A stretch of DNA of 64,000 nt from Ardenticatenaceae bacterium (lineage in GTDB: Bacteria; Chloroflexota; Anaerolineae; Promineifilales; Promineifilaceae), in NCBI GenBank assembly GCA_020634395.1, contig JACKBU010000010.1, positions 1 to 64,000 of the forward strand. The letters run 5' to 3'. The notes beneath the pieces were generated by a model. The model did no database searches. It was given only the letters and a program-made list of their open reading frames with translations, and was not told where the DNA came from. This document shows positions 55,056 to 63,975 of this stretch, piece by piece. The translations under genes were made by a program, and so were the position numbers. Numbering within the stretch: the stretch's first letter is position 1; every line of letters starts with the position of its first letter.

Positions 55056-56183
55056 TTAAGCCATTCCTTTCGCCCAATGCTGGAGGGTAACGGCCGTTAA
55101 CGCGTCTTCATCCACCTCAATCCCCAATCCCGGCCCGGTCGGCACGGTGATCGTGCTGTCCGCCGCATTCAGCGTGAAGCGCGTAGCAATGTCCTGATGA
55201 TAATACCGCTCCGTGGCCGAGATGTCGCTGGGCAGGTTAAAACCGGGCAGCGCGGCCAACGCCAGCTGCGCCGCCCGGCCAATGCCTGTTTCCAACATGC
55301 CGCCTACCCATAGTCCCAGCCCGGCTGTCCGCGCCAGGTCGTGGATCTGGCACGCTTCCGTCCAGCCGGACACGCGTGAGGGTTTGACGTTGATGATGTC
55401 GCAGGCCTGTAAGGCGATGGCGTAACGCGCATGATCGGCGGAGGTGATGGACTCGTCGAGACACAGCGGCGACTGAATGAGCGGCCGCAGCCGGCTGTGG
55501 TCGTAGATGTCGTCGTGGCCCAAGGGCTGCTCGATCATCAGCAGATTCAGGTCGTCCATCGCCTGGAAGAGCGGCGCATCCTCCAGGCGGTAGGCCGAAT
55601 TGGCATCCAGCATCATCAGCGTATCGGGGAAGGCGGCGCGGGCGGCGCGGGCCAGTTCCAGGTCGTGACCGGGTTTGATTTTGAGTTTGATACGGCCGTA
55701 GCCCTTGGCCAGATTGGCGGCGATCACGTCCAGAGTAGCCGCCACGGTGAGCTGCGTGCCAATGCTGATGCCCACTTTTACCCGTTCTTTTGGCCCTTCA
55801 GGATAGGGTAGCGCCAGCGATTGGGCCAGCGAACGGCCGTCGCGCTGCGCCGTTAAATCCCAGGCCGCCTGATCAATGGCGGCCTTAGCCAGCGGGTGAC
55901 CGCGCACGCCGCGCATCCACATCTGTACGTCGCCCGGTTCCTGCAAATCCTGGCCCAGCACGGCCGGGACCAAAAAATCGCGCAGGATGTGCCAGGCGGT
56001 CTGGGTGGTTTCGTAGCTGTAGCCCGGCTCCCAGGAGGCCACGCATTCGCCCCAGCCGGTCAGCCCCTCGGCGGCGATTTTGACGATGATGGCGTCGCGG
56101 TCGGTGGTCATGCCAAAACTGGTGCCAAAGGGGCTGACCAGCGGCATGCGGATCTGGTAGAGGTCGATGTGTTCAAGTTTCAT
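55056..56183 (-). CDS. o-Succinylbenzoate synthase/N-acylamino-acid racemase (enolase superfamily)
   Basis: 375 residues, MLE-subgroup barrel. Catalytic set: Lys-x-Lys in RIKLKIKPG (near 165-170), metal ligands Asp in MLDANSAY (near 190), Glu in LLMIEQPLG (near 215) and Asp in CLDESI (near 240), and the opposite base Lys in DIINVKPSR (near 264). Such proteins act as OSBS in menaquinone synthesis, as N-succinylamino-acid racemases, or both. No men genes are present, while a COG3375-type acyltransferase gene directly precedes it; that pairing is known for the N-succinylamino-acid racemase route that turns D- into L-amino acids. Racemase role therefore favoured, by inference. Confidence 0.88.
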   Translation of the reverse strand: MKLEHIDLYQIRMPLVSPFGTSFGMTTDRDAIIVKIAAEGLTGWGECVASWEPGYSYETTQTAWHILRDFLVPAVLGQDLQEPGDVQMWMRGVRGHPLAKAAIDQAAWDLTAQRDGRSLAQSLALPYPEGPKERVKVGISIGTQLTVAATLDVIAANLAKGYGRIKLKIKPGHDLELARAARAAFPDTLMMLDANSAYRLEDAPLFQAMDDLNLLMIEQPLGHDDIYDHSRLRPLIQSPLCLDESITSADHARYAIALQACDIINVKPSRVSGWTEACQIHDLARTAGLGLWVGGMLETGIGRAAQLALAALPGFNLPSDISATERYYHQDIATRFTLNAADSTITVPTGPGLGIEVDEDALTAVTLQHWAKGMA

Positions 56184-56228
56184 GGGTTTAGTCCTGTAGT
56201 GAGTAGTCGGATAGTTGAGCAGACAGGT

Positions 56229-57113
56229 TTACGGCGCATCGCTCGTCGTTTGCAAGAGGTAGTAGCTGCGGGAACGGCCGTCTCCTCCCTTCTTGTGGAA
56301 AAACTCGGTGACGATGAATCCGGCGGCGAACAGGGTTTCGAAGAGCTCGCGGGTGTGCAGCCGCCAGGCACGGGCCAGGGCAAAATCGGCCGTTTTGATG
56401 GCCTGAAAGTTGGCCGGGATCTCGACCAGGCCGTATGGCTGGTCGCTGCGCGGCAGCACCAAGGTGCGGTCCGGCGGCACCGGCAGATCGCGCCCATCGA
56501 AAACGGCCGTATTGAGAATGCCGACACCGCGCTGGATCAGGGTCGTGAGGGCAAAGGAGCGCGCTTCGCCGCGTACCCGGCTGACCACCCGTTCGCTGCT
56601 AAGCCACCAATCGACGTCGAAACGGTCGGTGGGCAGGCCGGCGTTCAGGCCGCCCATGTCGCCGTGGAAGTGGCGGTGGTAGGTGCAGCAGGTAACACCC
56701 AGAACGGCGATGTTGAGACGGCCGTTGCGGCTCTCCAGCGGATCAAACGTCCAGGTGATGAGCGGCACACCTAGCTGCAAGGCAAACTCGCGCTGGGCCA
56801 GCTTGAGCCGCCGGCCAATGCCCTGCCCCTGGTAGGCCGGCAGCACACCGGCCATCACCGAATACATTTTGAGGCGCTCCGCGGCCGGTTGATCGGGACG
56901 CTGCGGGTTTGGAACGGTCGCCAACACGCCCAGCACCATACCCACCAGCCGGTCACCGTCGTAAGCGCCGATCAGGGCTGCGCCGTTGTGAGCCAGGGCG
57001 TGCAGGCTGTGGGCCGACATAAGTTCGTCGGGCGGCATTTGCCAGGTGGCGGTTTGCAGCGCTTCGGCGGCGCGCATATCGGCCAGGGTGGTGATGGGGC
57101 GAATGTCTATCAT
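56229..57113 (-). CDS. COG3375-type GNAT acyltransferase (probable amino-acid N-succinyltransferase)
   Basis: 294 residues. N-terminal GNAT domain (about 1-150): DIRPITTLADMRAAEALQTA, GAYDGDRLVGMVLGVLATVP, and the acyl-CoA loop LPAYQGQGIGRRLKLAQREF (Q/R-x-x-G-x-G/A). A conserved C-terminal half (about 150-294) follows, as in COG3375 proteins. These commonly neighbour N-acylamino-acid racemases and in the Geobacillus system succinylate D-amino acids. The stop is 45 bases before the racemase start. A desuccinylase to finish the route is not in the window. A terminator (57161-57197) isolates it from the upstream protease gene. Confidence 0.85.
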   Translation of the reverse strand: MIDIRPITTLADMRAAEALQTATWQMPPDELMSAHSLHALAHNGAALIGAYDGDRLVGMVLGVLATVPNPQRPDQPAAERLKMYSVMAGVLPAYQGQGIGRRLKLAQREFALQLGVPLITWTFDPLESRNGRLNIAVLGVTCCTYHRHFHGDMGGLNAGLPTDRFDVDWWLSSERVVSRVRGEARSFALTTLIQRGVGILNTAVFDGRDLPVPPDRTLVLPRSDQPYGLVEIPANFQAIKTADFALARAWRLHTRELFETLFAAGFIVTEFFHKKGGDGRSRSYYLLQTTSDAP

Positions 57114-57160
57114 AACGGGAATTGTGCCACTGTCGCGGGCGCTTCACAAGTTTTGGGCAC

Positions 57161-57197
57161 AAAAAAGCCCCGCCACTTGGGGTGACGGGGCTTTTTT
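57161..57197 (-). terminator. Bidirectional-type intrinsic terminator
   Basis: AAAAAAGCCCCG (57161-57172) and CGGGGCTTTTTT (57186-57197) are exact complements around a 13-base loop. Ends the leftward protease transcript before the GNAT gene. Confidence 0.92.
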
Positions 57198-57255
57198 ACT
57201 GTTTCAGCCGACGTTTGTCAGGTTAAACAAAACGTCAGAGAGAGGAGAACGGCCG

Positions 57256-60200
57256 TTACGGCTTCAAGACGATCGGGAGATAGATGTAGTACTCCGTCAT
57301 CGTCACACTCACCGTATCCGTAGCCATCACCTGCGCCCCCATCACGGAGTTTTCCGCCATCCAGGTCACGGTCGAAACTGCATCGGCAGTCATCGTGTGG
57401 GAGTAGATGACCGATTCGGAGGTGCTGGGATACAGATCGTAGCTAAAGCTGTCAATCGGCCCGAGCACCGAGTCGGTGATCGTATGGGTGGGCAGCATGA
57501 GGTTGCCGGTATTGTGGATGGTGTAGCAGTAGTAGACAACGGTGCCAGGCGCCACCTCCAGGTTCGTAGCTGTGCCGCACTCATTGCTGGTGCTGACCGT
57601 TACGTCCAGAGTAATCGCCGGAACCATCACTGTCATCGTCACCGGAATCTCGATGGACGGATGCATCGGATCAGCCGAGTTCAGCGTGAGAACAGCCTCG
57701 TATTGGCCCGCACTTAGTCCGGTGGAATCGAAGGTCAGCGTTACCTGCTGGGCTGTGTCGGCACCCAATGTACCCGTAATCGGATCTTCAGACAGCCACG
57801 GCACATCGGAACTGCTCGGCAAGAGCGTTTCAATCTGATCGAAGAAGACGTTGCCTACACCGCTGGCCCCTTGTACGGCGCCAAAGGTAAGGTTCACCGA
57901 CTGCCCGGCATAGGCGCTGAGATCCACAATGGCGTTGACCCAGCCGCTGGTGTTGTTGGCCTGGCTCATTTCCAGGGTCCAGACGGCCGTTCCATCAACC
58001 TTGACTGAGGCTGTACCGTTGTCGGAGGGATCATCGGGGTCGGAACGAACGGCATAGTACCAGAAAGAGAGCCGCGGCTGGTTCGCCGGAATTGTGATGG
58101 TTTGCGAGGCGCTGTTGTTGTTAGGCGCGCCGCAGTAACCGCCAGCCCAGAAGTATTGGAGACCATCGTAGGCAGTTACGCCGACAATGGAGGACCAATC
58201 GCCAATCCAAGGTGTACAGGCGGTAGAGTCGAATTCAGTCCAGGGACCCACGGCCGGATCGGCTTCAAAGCTGCCGTCGTTGATGAGATCCTGGGGTGCG
58301 TAGCCGGAATTGGGCTGTGTAGCATAGGCGGTGAACTGGCTGCCACGGGTTAACGGCCGTTTCGCGCTGCTGCTGTCTACACTCATCCTTACCGGCGTGC
58401 CCGCCAGAGCGGCCAAAGGCACCTCGTTCAACTCCCAATCCGACGCCGCTGCCCCGCCGTTACTGATGGTCAATGATCGGGTCGTTACATCACCCGCCAG
58501 CACCTCCACGTTGAAGGCCGCCGGATCTACGGTGACGCAAGGCTGCAGCAGCCGCAGGTCAAAGTTCTGCGTGGTGGTAACCTGGCCGGAGATGTCTACC
58601 CCGTACGCCAGACCACCCTCATGCCCCGCCGCCGACACAGTCACAGTGATAGGGCTGTACGTTTCATCCAGGTAAAGGCTGTAGTAACCGGCGTCATCGG
58701 TCGTCAACGTCCAGGTCATACCGCCCGTCGCTTCCACATCCACAGTGGCGCCAACGGCCGGTACAGGATTGGCATCGCAGTAACCCAGGCCGGTCACCGT
58801 ACCCTCCAGCAAGCCATAGCTGGCTGGGGGCGTCACCGTCATCGTTACCGGAACTGTCCATTCTCCGTATGGCGTGTCATCCGTGACGAGGAATTCGGCC
58901 TGGTAAACGCCCGGCTGCGGAACTGACGGACCGCTGGCATCGAAGTCTACAGAAACTACTTGATAGCCGGCAGGAGCCACAGTGCCCGAAAGCGGGGCGG
59001 CACTTAACCACGGAATCAGGTCAGGCGGCGCCAGATAGGTGAGAATGCGATCGGCCAAATCCAGGGCGTTGGCAGATGAGGCAATGTGCTGGTAGTCAAA
59101 GGAGGTGTAAATGGCTTTGTAGCCGTTACGCTCCACGCGTACACCCCCAGCGTTGGAGGGGAAGGCAAAGATCCGAGTACCTTCAGCGTTCACAGTGAAG
59201 GAATCCGGGAAGGGATCGCTGGTGATGTCCAGGTTCAAGCCCGCCATGATTTCTTCACCGGTCAGCAGGGCTCCGCCATCGTCCGCCACATAGGTAGCCT
59301 GAAGATAGGTCTGGTAAAAGTCTGTGTTCTTCTGGTAGTAACCAAAGTCGTTGTCCGTGACGTACAACGAGCCGCCTGCATCCAGGTACGCTGTAAGCAA
59401 GGTGAGGTTGTCAGGGTTCGCGTAGGACGATCCGACATACATCACAACGCCGTAAGCCAACAGTTCATCGACGGTGTAGGCCTGGAAGGCAGAAGCCGTT
59501 ACCCTGTTCACGGTGTAGCCGAGGGTGGTTACGGCCGTTTGCAGCGCATTAGCCGACAAGGAATCATAAGCCACGAGCAAAATGTCCGCCGCGCCCACGT
59601 TGCGTTCCCGCAGCGTGAAGTTGGCATCCACATCACCCATGTTGTCCAGGGAGAACTGGCTGGAGGTGGTGCTGCCCAACTCCACACTCACGCTTAAAGC
59701 ATCGGGTGCCGCCGAAAGCCAGCCCGCCGGCACATAGAAATCGTAAGCCTGGTTGACGCTGTCAACCACGTTGAGGGTGGTCGTCGCCGCGCCGTAGTTG
59801 CTGGCCATGGTGGCCGTAAAGACGTGCGAACCGGAGGGCGAGTAGATGGCGTAGAAAGCATCGTCAACGGCCGTGTCCAACGGCGTGGCCACAGTCACCA
59901 CACTTTCCGCCGCATCATTGCTCACCTCTGCCCCGTTCAGCGGCGCGTTGGTATTTTTGTCATAGACACTACCTACCACCAGAGCGCCAGCTGGAGCATT
60001 ACAGCTCGGAACGCCACCTAAAATCATATCGTCTATATGGATATCGTTTCCATAAGCGCTGACGGCTAAAAAGCCCAGCCTCAGGTTCGTTTCCGTGCTG
60101 TAGGCGCTCAGATCAACCGTCTTTTCTTCCCAGTAATCCCCCGTAGAAGAGTACCGCGAGAACGGCGAACCCACGTTAATCCAGGAAGCCCCATTGTCAA

Positions 60201-62598
60201 GAGAAACCTGCACCTGGATGGTATCGTTCGCGCCAGAATAACCATCGTCGCGGAACATCCAGAACGACAACGAGGATGAACTCAGACTGGTCATGTCTAC
60301 CCCGCTCTGGCGGTACAGGCGGGTCGAGCCAGAGGAAACCGAGAATGCATTGAAGTAAGCAACGTTCGGCGCGGAATGAGCAGCATTGCCGCTGGGATAC
60401 CGGGTTCCCGCGTTGGTCTTCCAATCCCCGGTGGTGCCGGTCACGTCCACGACCGCCCAGCCGGCAGGCAGCGCCGGGGCCGTAACACTGTCAAACGTTT
60501 CGACCAGTCCACCGCTAATCGAGTATCCGGGCGCATTACAAGCCAGCTCATCTACACCGAGAGCAAAGTTCTCGGTAACGTCGCCGGTTATTGGACCAAC
60601 CGTCCGTGTTTCGGCCAGATAACCATCAATGAAAGACTCAACAGTGAAGTCGTAGGAAGCGCCGGCCGGCAGCTCGACACTGTAATACCCCGTAACGGGA
60701 TCGGTCCAAATTGTCCCACCAGGATAACCCGCAATATCGACACTAGCATACAGCGGCCACCCGGTGTTCGCATCGGCGACCACACCGGAAACGGTGTAAG
60801 TAGGCGCCGGGTCCAGAGCCACATCCACCGTGGTGGTGGTGCCAGAGTACACATTGGCGTTATTGATGGAAGCCGGCAAATAGCCGAAAGCAGCCACTTC
60901 CACTGTGTACACGCCGGTGGGCACAACCCGTTCATACAAACCGGCGGCATCTGTCGTCAGTTGGTAGGTCATCGTGGGGCTTTGCGTCAGGGTAACGTCA
61001 GCGCCTTGAACGGGATTTGTGGTGCTGCTGTCGGTCACGGTCCCGGTCAGAGTGCCGGAAGGACCGCAGGCCTGAGAGGCCGCTTCCACGGCCGCAGCGA
61101 CATTGATTTCGCCCCAGCCAGAGGCGTAGTTGGGCCAGCGTGCGCCGGTACCCATGTCGTCATAATAGATAGGAGTAGCCGTTTCCTCGATAATGGTTTC
61201 GACGGCCGCGTAATCACCCACCAGGCAAGAACCAGCCTGCATCATCAAGGCTACCAGGCCGGTGACGTGCGGGGCAGACATGGAGGTGCCGCTCCAACCA
61301 TCCTGATACTCGGTGTCGCTGCCGGGCGTGCTGGAGCGAATGCTCACACCGGGGGCAATGACCTGAGGTTTCAGATCTGCCCAACCGGGATGGGGATTGA
61401 CGGTGTCCAGGTTGTCGGTCGGGCCCCAGTTGGAATGTGTGGCATACAGCCCGTTGCTCTCGCCAGAAGAACCGACCCCGGTGACATTACCGGAACGAGC
61501 GGGATTGCCCACCGTGTTCAATCCGGGCGGGGCAGAATAACCGCAGTTGCTGGCATTGCCGTTGGAAAAAACAGGATAAATGCCGGCCGCCTGCCAGGCG
61601 CTGATGGAGCTTTCGAACCAGTTGTCGTAGGTTTGCCCACAGTCACCCCAGGAGTTGTTGACGACGTTGGGGCGCATGTTGGGATCCGGGGCGGCCGGAT
61701 TGCCGACGGGGTACGGGGCAGCGATCCATTGGGCGCAGGTGAGCAGAGCAGCATCGGGGCAGCCAGTGCCCTCACAGGCGTCGCAGGCGATCCATTGGGC
61801 GCCGGGAGCGATGCCGATCTGGTTGGTCAGGGTGGCATCCTCGCCCACGATGGTGCCCATCGTATGAGTGCCATGACCGTGATCGTCTACCGGTGTGGGG
61901 CTGCCACCGGCGGCTCCCAACCAGTTGTAGTCATTGCTGCCGGTGGTCGTACCGCGATATTGGCGCACCAGAGCCTGGTGAGTACCACGTACGCCGGTAT
62001 CGACGTTGGCGACAACCATGCCTTCGCCGCGATAGCCAGCAGCCCAGGCATCCGGGGCCAGGACGTGGGCGATGTTGGGTTCTACGGCCGTGGCCGCTTC
62101 TGGCGCCGATACACTTTCTTGCTCGGGGTCTATTACCTGCATGGTGCGGCGGGCGCGAATGGATTCAACCTCGTTGAAGGAGAGCAGCGCCTGGAAAGTC
62201 GCCTTGGTTGAGCTGTCTACAACTATGACGTTTTCAATCCAGAAGCTCTGGTAATCCACGCCCTGCTCATCCAGGTATTTGCGGACATTGGCCTGGGACT
62301 CTTTGGCCGCAGCCTGTAACGTTTCCACGACGTACTGGCCGCGCTCTTCCCAGTCCATACGATAAGCGGCAGACAAATCTGCCTGGTTGCGGAAATAAAT
62401 GAGGTAGCCGGGCTTTTCGCCGGCGGCAAAACGAGCCTGCAGTTCGGGTTCAACGGTGACAACGGCCGTTGTGTCCTGAGCATTTCCTCCAGCTGTAGAC
62501 TCGCTGATGGGCGAAGCCATCGTTGGCAGCTTGGCCGTGGCCACAGCCGCCAGCAGCAGCAAAACAATAACTGACACCAGCTTCCTTGTACTGTTCAT
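57256..62598 (-). CDS. Giant secreted subtilase (S8) with carboxypeptidase-regulatory-like and carbohydrate-type modules
   Basis: 1,780 residues. Signal peptide (LVSVIVLLLLAAVATA), prodomain (about 45-155), then an S8 domain with Asp200 (ANVDTGV), His242 (DHGHGTH) and Ser439 (WSGTSMSAPHVTG). Downstream: two Ig-like regulatory repeats (GTLTGTVTDSS, YTVSGVVADAN), an anchor/MAM-like beta domain (GDWKTNAGTRYPSGN), a further repeat (VVGSVYDKNTNAPLNG), an alpha/beta segment (AADILLVAYDSLSANALQTA), more repeats, a second anchor-like domain (WTEFDSTACTPWIGDWSS) and an ending YYIYLPIVLKP. ATG 62598 follows AAGGAG; GTG 62604 overlaps that site. No classical LPXTG. The YLPIVLKP tail resembles ends of other Chloroflexota secreted proteins. 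Likely degrades extracellular protein at the cell surface. Confidence 0.93.
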   Translation of the reverse strand: MNSTRKLVSVIVLLLLAAVATAKLPTMASPISESTAGGNAQDTTAVVTVEPELQARFAAGEKPGYLIYFRNQADLSAAYRMDWEERGQYVVETLQAAAKESQANVRKYLDEQGVDYQSFWIENVIVVDSSTKATFQALLSFNEVESIRARRTMQVIDPEQESVSAPEAATAVEPNIAHVLAPDAWAAGYRGEGMVVANVDTGVRGTHQALVRQYRGTTTGSNDYNWLGAAGGSPTPVDDHGHGTHTMGTIVGEDATLTNQIGIAPGAQWIACDACEGTGCPDAALLTCAQWIAAPYPVGNPAAPDPNMRPNVVNNSWGDCGQTYDNWFESSISAWQAAGIYPVFSNGNASNCGYSAPPGLNTVGNPARSGNVTGVGSSGESNGLYATHSNWGPTDNLDTVNPHPGWADLKPQVIAPGVSIRSSTPGSDTEYQDGWSGTSMSAPHVTGLVALMMQAGSCLVGDYAAVETIIEETATPIYYDDMGTGARWPNYASGWGEINVAAAVEAASQACGPSGTLTGTVTDSSTTNPVQGADVTLTQSPTMTYQLTTDAAGLYERVVPTGVYTVEVAAFGYLPASINNANVYSGTTTTVDVALDPAPTYTVSGVVADANTGWPLYASVDIAGYPGGTIWTDPVTGYYSVELPAGASYDFTVESFIDGYLAETRTVGPITGDVTENFALGVDELACNAPGYSISGGLVETFDSVTAPALPAGWAVVDVTGTTGDWKTNAGTRYPSGNAAHSAPNVAYFNAFSVSSGSTRLYRQSGVDMTSLSSSSLSFWMFRDDGYSGANDTIQVQVSLDNGASWINVGSPFSRYSSTGDYWEEKTVDLSAYSTETNLRLGFLAVSAYGNDIHIDDMILGGVPSCNAPAGALVVGSVYDKNTNAPLNGAEVSNDAAESVVTVATPLDTAVDDAFYAIYSPSGSHVFTATMASNYGAATTTLNVVDSVNQAYDFYVPAGWLSAAPDALSVSVELGSTTSSQFSLDNMGDVDANFTLRERNVGAADILLVAYDSLSANALQTAVTTLGYTVNRVTASAFQAYTVDELLAYGVVMYVGSSYANPDNLTLLTAYLDAGGSLYVTDNDFGYYQKNTDFYQTYLQATYVADDGGALLTGEEIMAGLNLDITSDPFPDSFTVNAEGTRIFAFPSNAGGVRVERNGYKAIYTSFDYQHIASSANALDLADRILTYLAPPDLIPWLSAAPLSGTVAPAGYQVVSVDFDASGPSVPQPGVYQAEFLVTDDTPYGEWTVPVTMTVTPPASYGLLEGTVTGLGYCDANPVPAVGATVDVEATGGMTWTLTTDDAGYYSLYLDETYSPITVTVSAAGHEGGLAYGVDISGQVTTTQNFDLRLLQPCVTVDPAAFNVEVLAGDVTTRSLTISNGGAAASDWELNEVPLAALAGTPVRMSVDSSSAKRPLTRGSQFTAYATQPNSGYAPQDLINDGSFEADPAVGPWTEFDSTACTPWIGDWSSIVGVTAYDGLQYFWAGGYCGAPNNNSASQTITIPANQPRLSFWYYAVRSDPDDPSDNGTASVKVDGTAVWTLEMSQANNTSGWVNAIVDLSAYAGQSVNLTFGAVQGASGVGNVFFDQIETLLPSSSDVPWLSEDPITGTLGADTAQQVTLTFDSTGLSAGQYEAVLTLNSADPMHPSIEIPVTMTVMVPAITLDVTVSTSNECGTATNLEVAPGTVVYYCYTIHNTGNLMLPTHTITDSVLGPIDSFSYDLYPSTSESVIYSHTMTADAVSTVTWMAENSVMGAQVMATDTVSVTMTEYYIYLPIVLKP

Positions 62599-63046
62599 TT
62601 TCACTCCTTGTTAAAGACTGTCAGTTCACTAATAAAGACGCCAAATTACCAAGATATTCGTGCGTTAAAAGAATCGCCTCACCTCCTTATAGAAACGCCT
62701 GAAAGAGTAAGGACCCCCGTCCCAATGCAGTTAAATATGATGACAACAAATTCTGTTTGGCTCCCTGCGAAAACCCCATATCCAGTCAACGGCCGTTCAC
62801 TGTGCCGTTACACTAAGAGGATAAGGTTGTCACTTACAAATCATCTCTCGAACCACTACGGAGATGTGTGTGAATTGCCTCGCTGTAGACTGCGCGTGAA
62901 AATTGAACTGAAATAGGGGTGCTCATAATTCTCTCATCTTTTGCCGCAGAGGCAAGAGAAATTTGGCATTTCAGTCAAATTCTAGAGAAGCAAGAGCCTG
63001 CTTTCACCAGGAATTTTGCAGGCAGGGACGAAGAGGAGCCGAGAAG
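62599..63046 (-). promoter_or_regulatory. Protease leader and gene-free stretch
   Basis: About 450 bases without a supported gene. Notable: a perfect AAGGAGGTGA (complement of 62679-62688), 80 bases upstream of the protease ATG, with TATAAG just before it and no convincing start codon after; one ACGGCCGT octamer near 62790; and a CCTGC/GCAGG hairpin around 62997-63023. The region is AT-richer than the genes. The protease promoter was not located with confidence. Confidence 0.35.
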
Positions 63047-63068
63047 GTAAAAAGGCAGCATAGGCTGC
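63047..63068 (-). terminator. Intrinsic terminator of the prepilin peptidase gene
   Basis: Reading leftward: GCAGC (63068-63064), loop CTAT, GCTGC (63059-63055), then CTTTTTAC. It lies 15 bases after the gene stop at 63084. Confidence 0.7.
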
Positions 63069-63083
63069 ATGCTTTACAAAGTT

Positions 63084-63836
63084 TTAGGCCAGTAACCAGT
63101 TGGCGATGGGCTTGCCCCAAAGAAGCATGAGGATCGCAGCAACAGCCAAATATTGGCCATAAGGCAGATAGGTGTTGCGCTTAACCAGGCGGGTCACCAG
63201 TAAAAAGGCGCTGATCACCCCGCCCAGCACAATGCCCAGCATGAGGGCAATGAGGATGTTGGGCACCCCAAGCATGGCGCCCATCAGCAGAGCCAGTTTC
63301 ACGTCGCCCTGGCCAATCGCCCCAGGGCCAAAGGTAACTTTCGCCAGCCAGTAGATCCCCAGGAAGAGCACCAACCCTAAGACCGCTCCTAATAAGGCGG
63401 ATATGAGGTTGATGCCGGGCAGGAAGAGGCTGCACAACAGGGCCACGGCCGTTCCTGGCAGCGTCACCACATCCAAAATCAGCCGGTTTTCCAGATCAAT
63501 CACGATGATCAGAATCAGCAGGCCGATATAAAAGGCATAAACGACCAGAGTCAGCGGATCATCCAGGAGCCAGGGCAGGCAGGCGAACAGCAGAGCGGTG
63601 CCAATTTCCACCAGCCAACCGCGGCGGCGCACAGGTCGGCCACAGTGTGGGCAACGGCCGTTGTAGGCCAACAAGCGCCCAACAGCCAGCCAGCCGGCCG
63701 GCCCATAAACATACAGGCAGTCGGCATCAGGACAGTGAGGGCGAGACGGCCGTTTTCGCTGCGGTAAATCGTCGGCCAGCGCATTCACCACGCCGCCCGT
63801 CAACAAGCCAATCAGAGCAAACAGCAAATTAAGCAT
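63084..63836 (-). CDS. Prepilin peptidase (A24 family)
   Basis: Membrane aspartic protease that trims type IV pilin and pseudopilin precursors; some members also methylate. 250 residues, about eight membrane helices. Catalytic Asp114 in IVIDLENRLI and Asp178 in GQGDVKLALL (the GxGD motif). The cytoplasmic Cys-containing loop holds PHCPDADC (33-40) and RCPHCG (61-66); the first pair spacing differs from the standard C-x2-C. The ATG at 63836 was chosen; the longer frame to 63905 lacks support, and a TATAAT box sits only seven bases upstream of this ATG. No pilin genes are in the window. Confidence 0.92.
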   Translation of the reverse strand: MLNLLFALIGLLTGGVVNALADDLPQRKRPSRPHCPDADCLYVYGPAGWLAVGRLLAYNGRCPHCGRPVRRRGWLVEIGTALLFACLPWLLDDPLTLVVYAFYIGLLILIIVIDLENRLILDVVTLPGTAVALLCSLFLPGINLISALLGAVLGLVLFLGIYWLAKVTFGPGAIGQGDVKLALLMGAMLGVPNILIALMLGIVLGGVISAFLLVTRLVKRNTYLPYGQYLAVAAILMLLWGKPIANWLLA

Positions 63837-63843
63837 GCGCGGA

Positions 63844-63849
63844 ATTATA
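63844..63849 (-). promoter_or_regulatory. -10 box placed for a leaderless mRNA of the prepilin peptidase
   Basis: TATAAT (reading leftward) ends 7 bases before the ATG at 63836, so transcription would begin at or next to the start codon. No Shine-Dalgarno sequence is present. The -35 is weak (TTGTCT at a longer spacing). Confidence 0.5.
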
Positions 63850-63946
63850 ACCAAATCCCAAAGACACGAAAGACAAATGTTCACCGCGCCGCCCTCCACC
63901 TCCACATACCATGCCGCGATTCACCCCCTGTCTCCTGCCCAGAAAA

Positions 63947-63975
63947 TTTACATTTTCCTCTCCAGAGCCTATAAT
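63947..63975 (+). promoter_or_regulatory. Promoter at the right edge, facing out of the window
   Basis: TTTACA (63947-63952), 17-base spacer, TATAAT (63970-63975). An ATG at 63996 could start the next gene to the right; its coding region is outside the window. Confidence 0.65.

Noticed and set aside
60376..62211. 611-codon open frame on the + strand opposite the subtilase gene
   Set aside because: Codon pattern and residues (Gly/Ala/Arg-rich, no motifs) are those of a shadow frame; the opposite strand encodes clear S8 and repeat domains.
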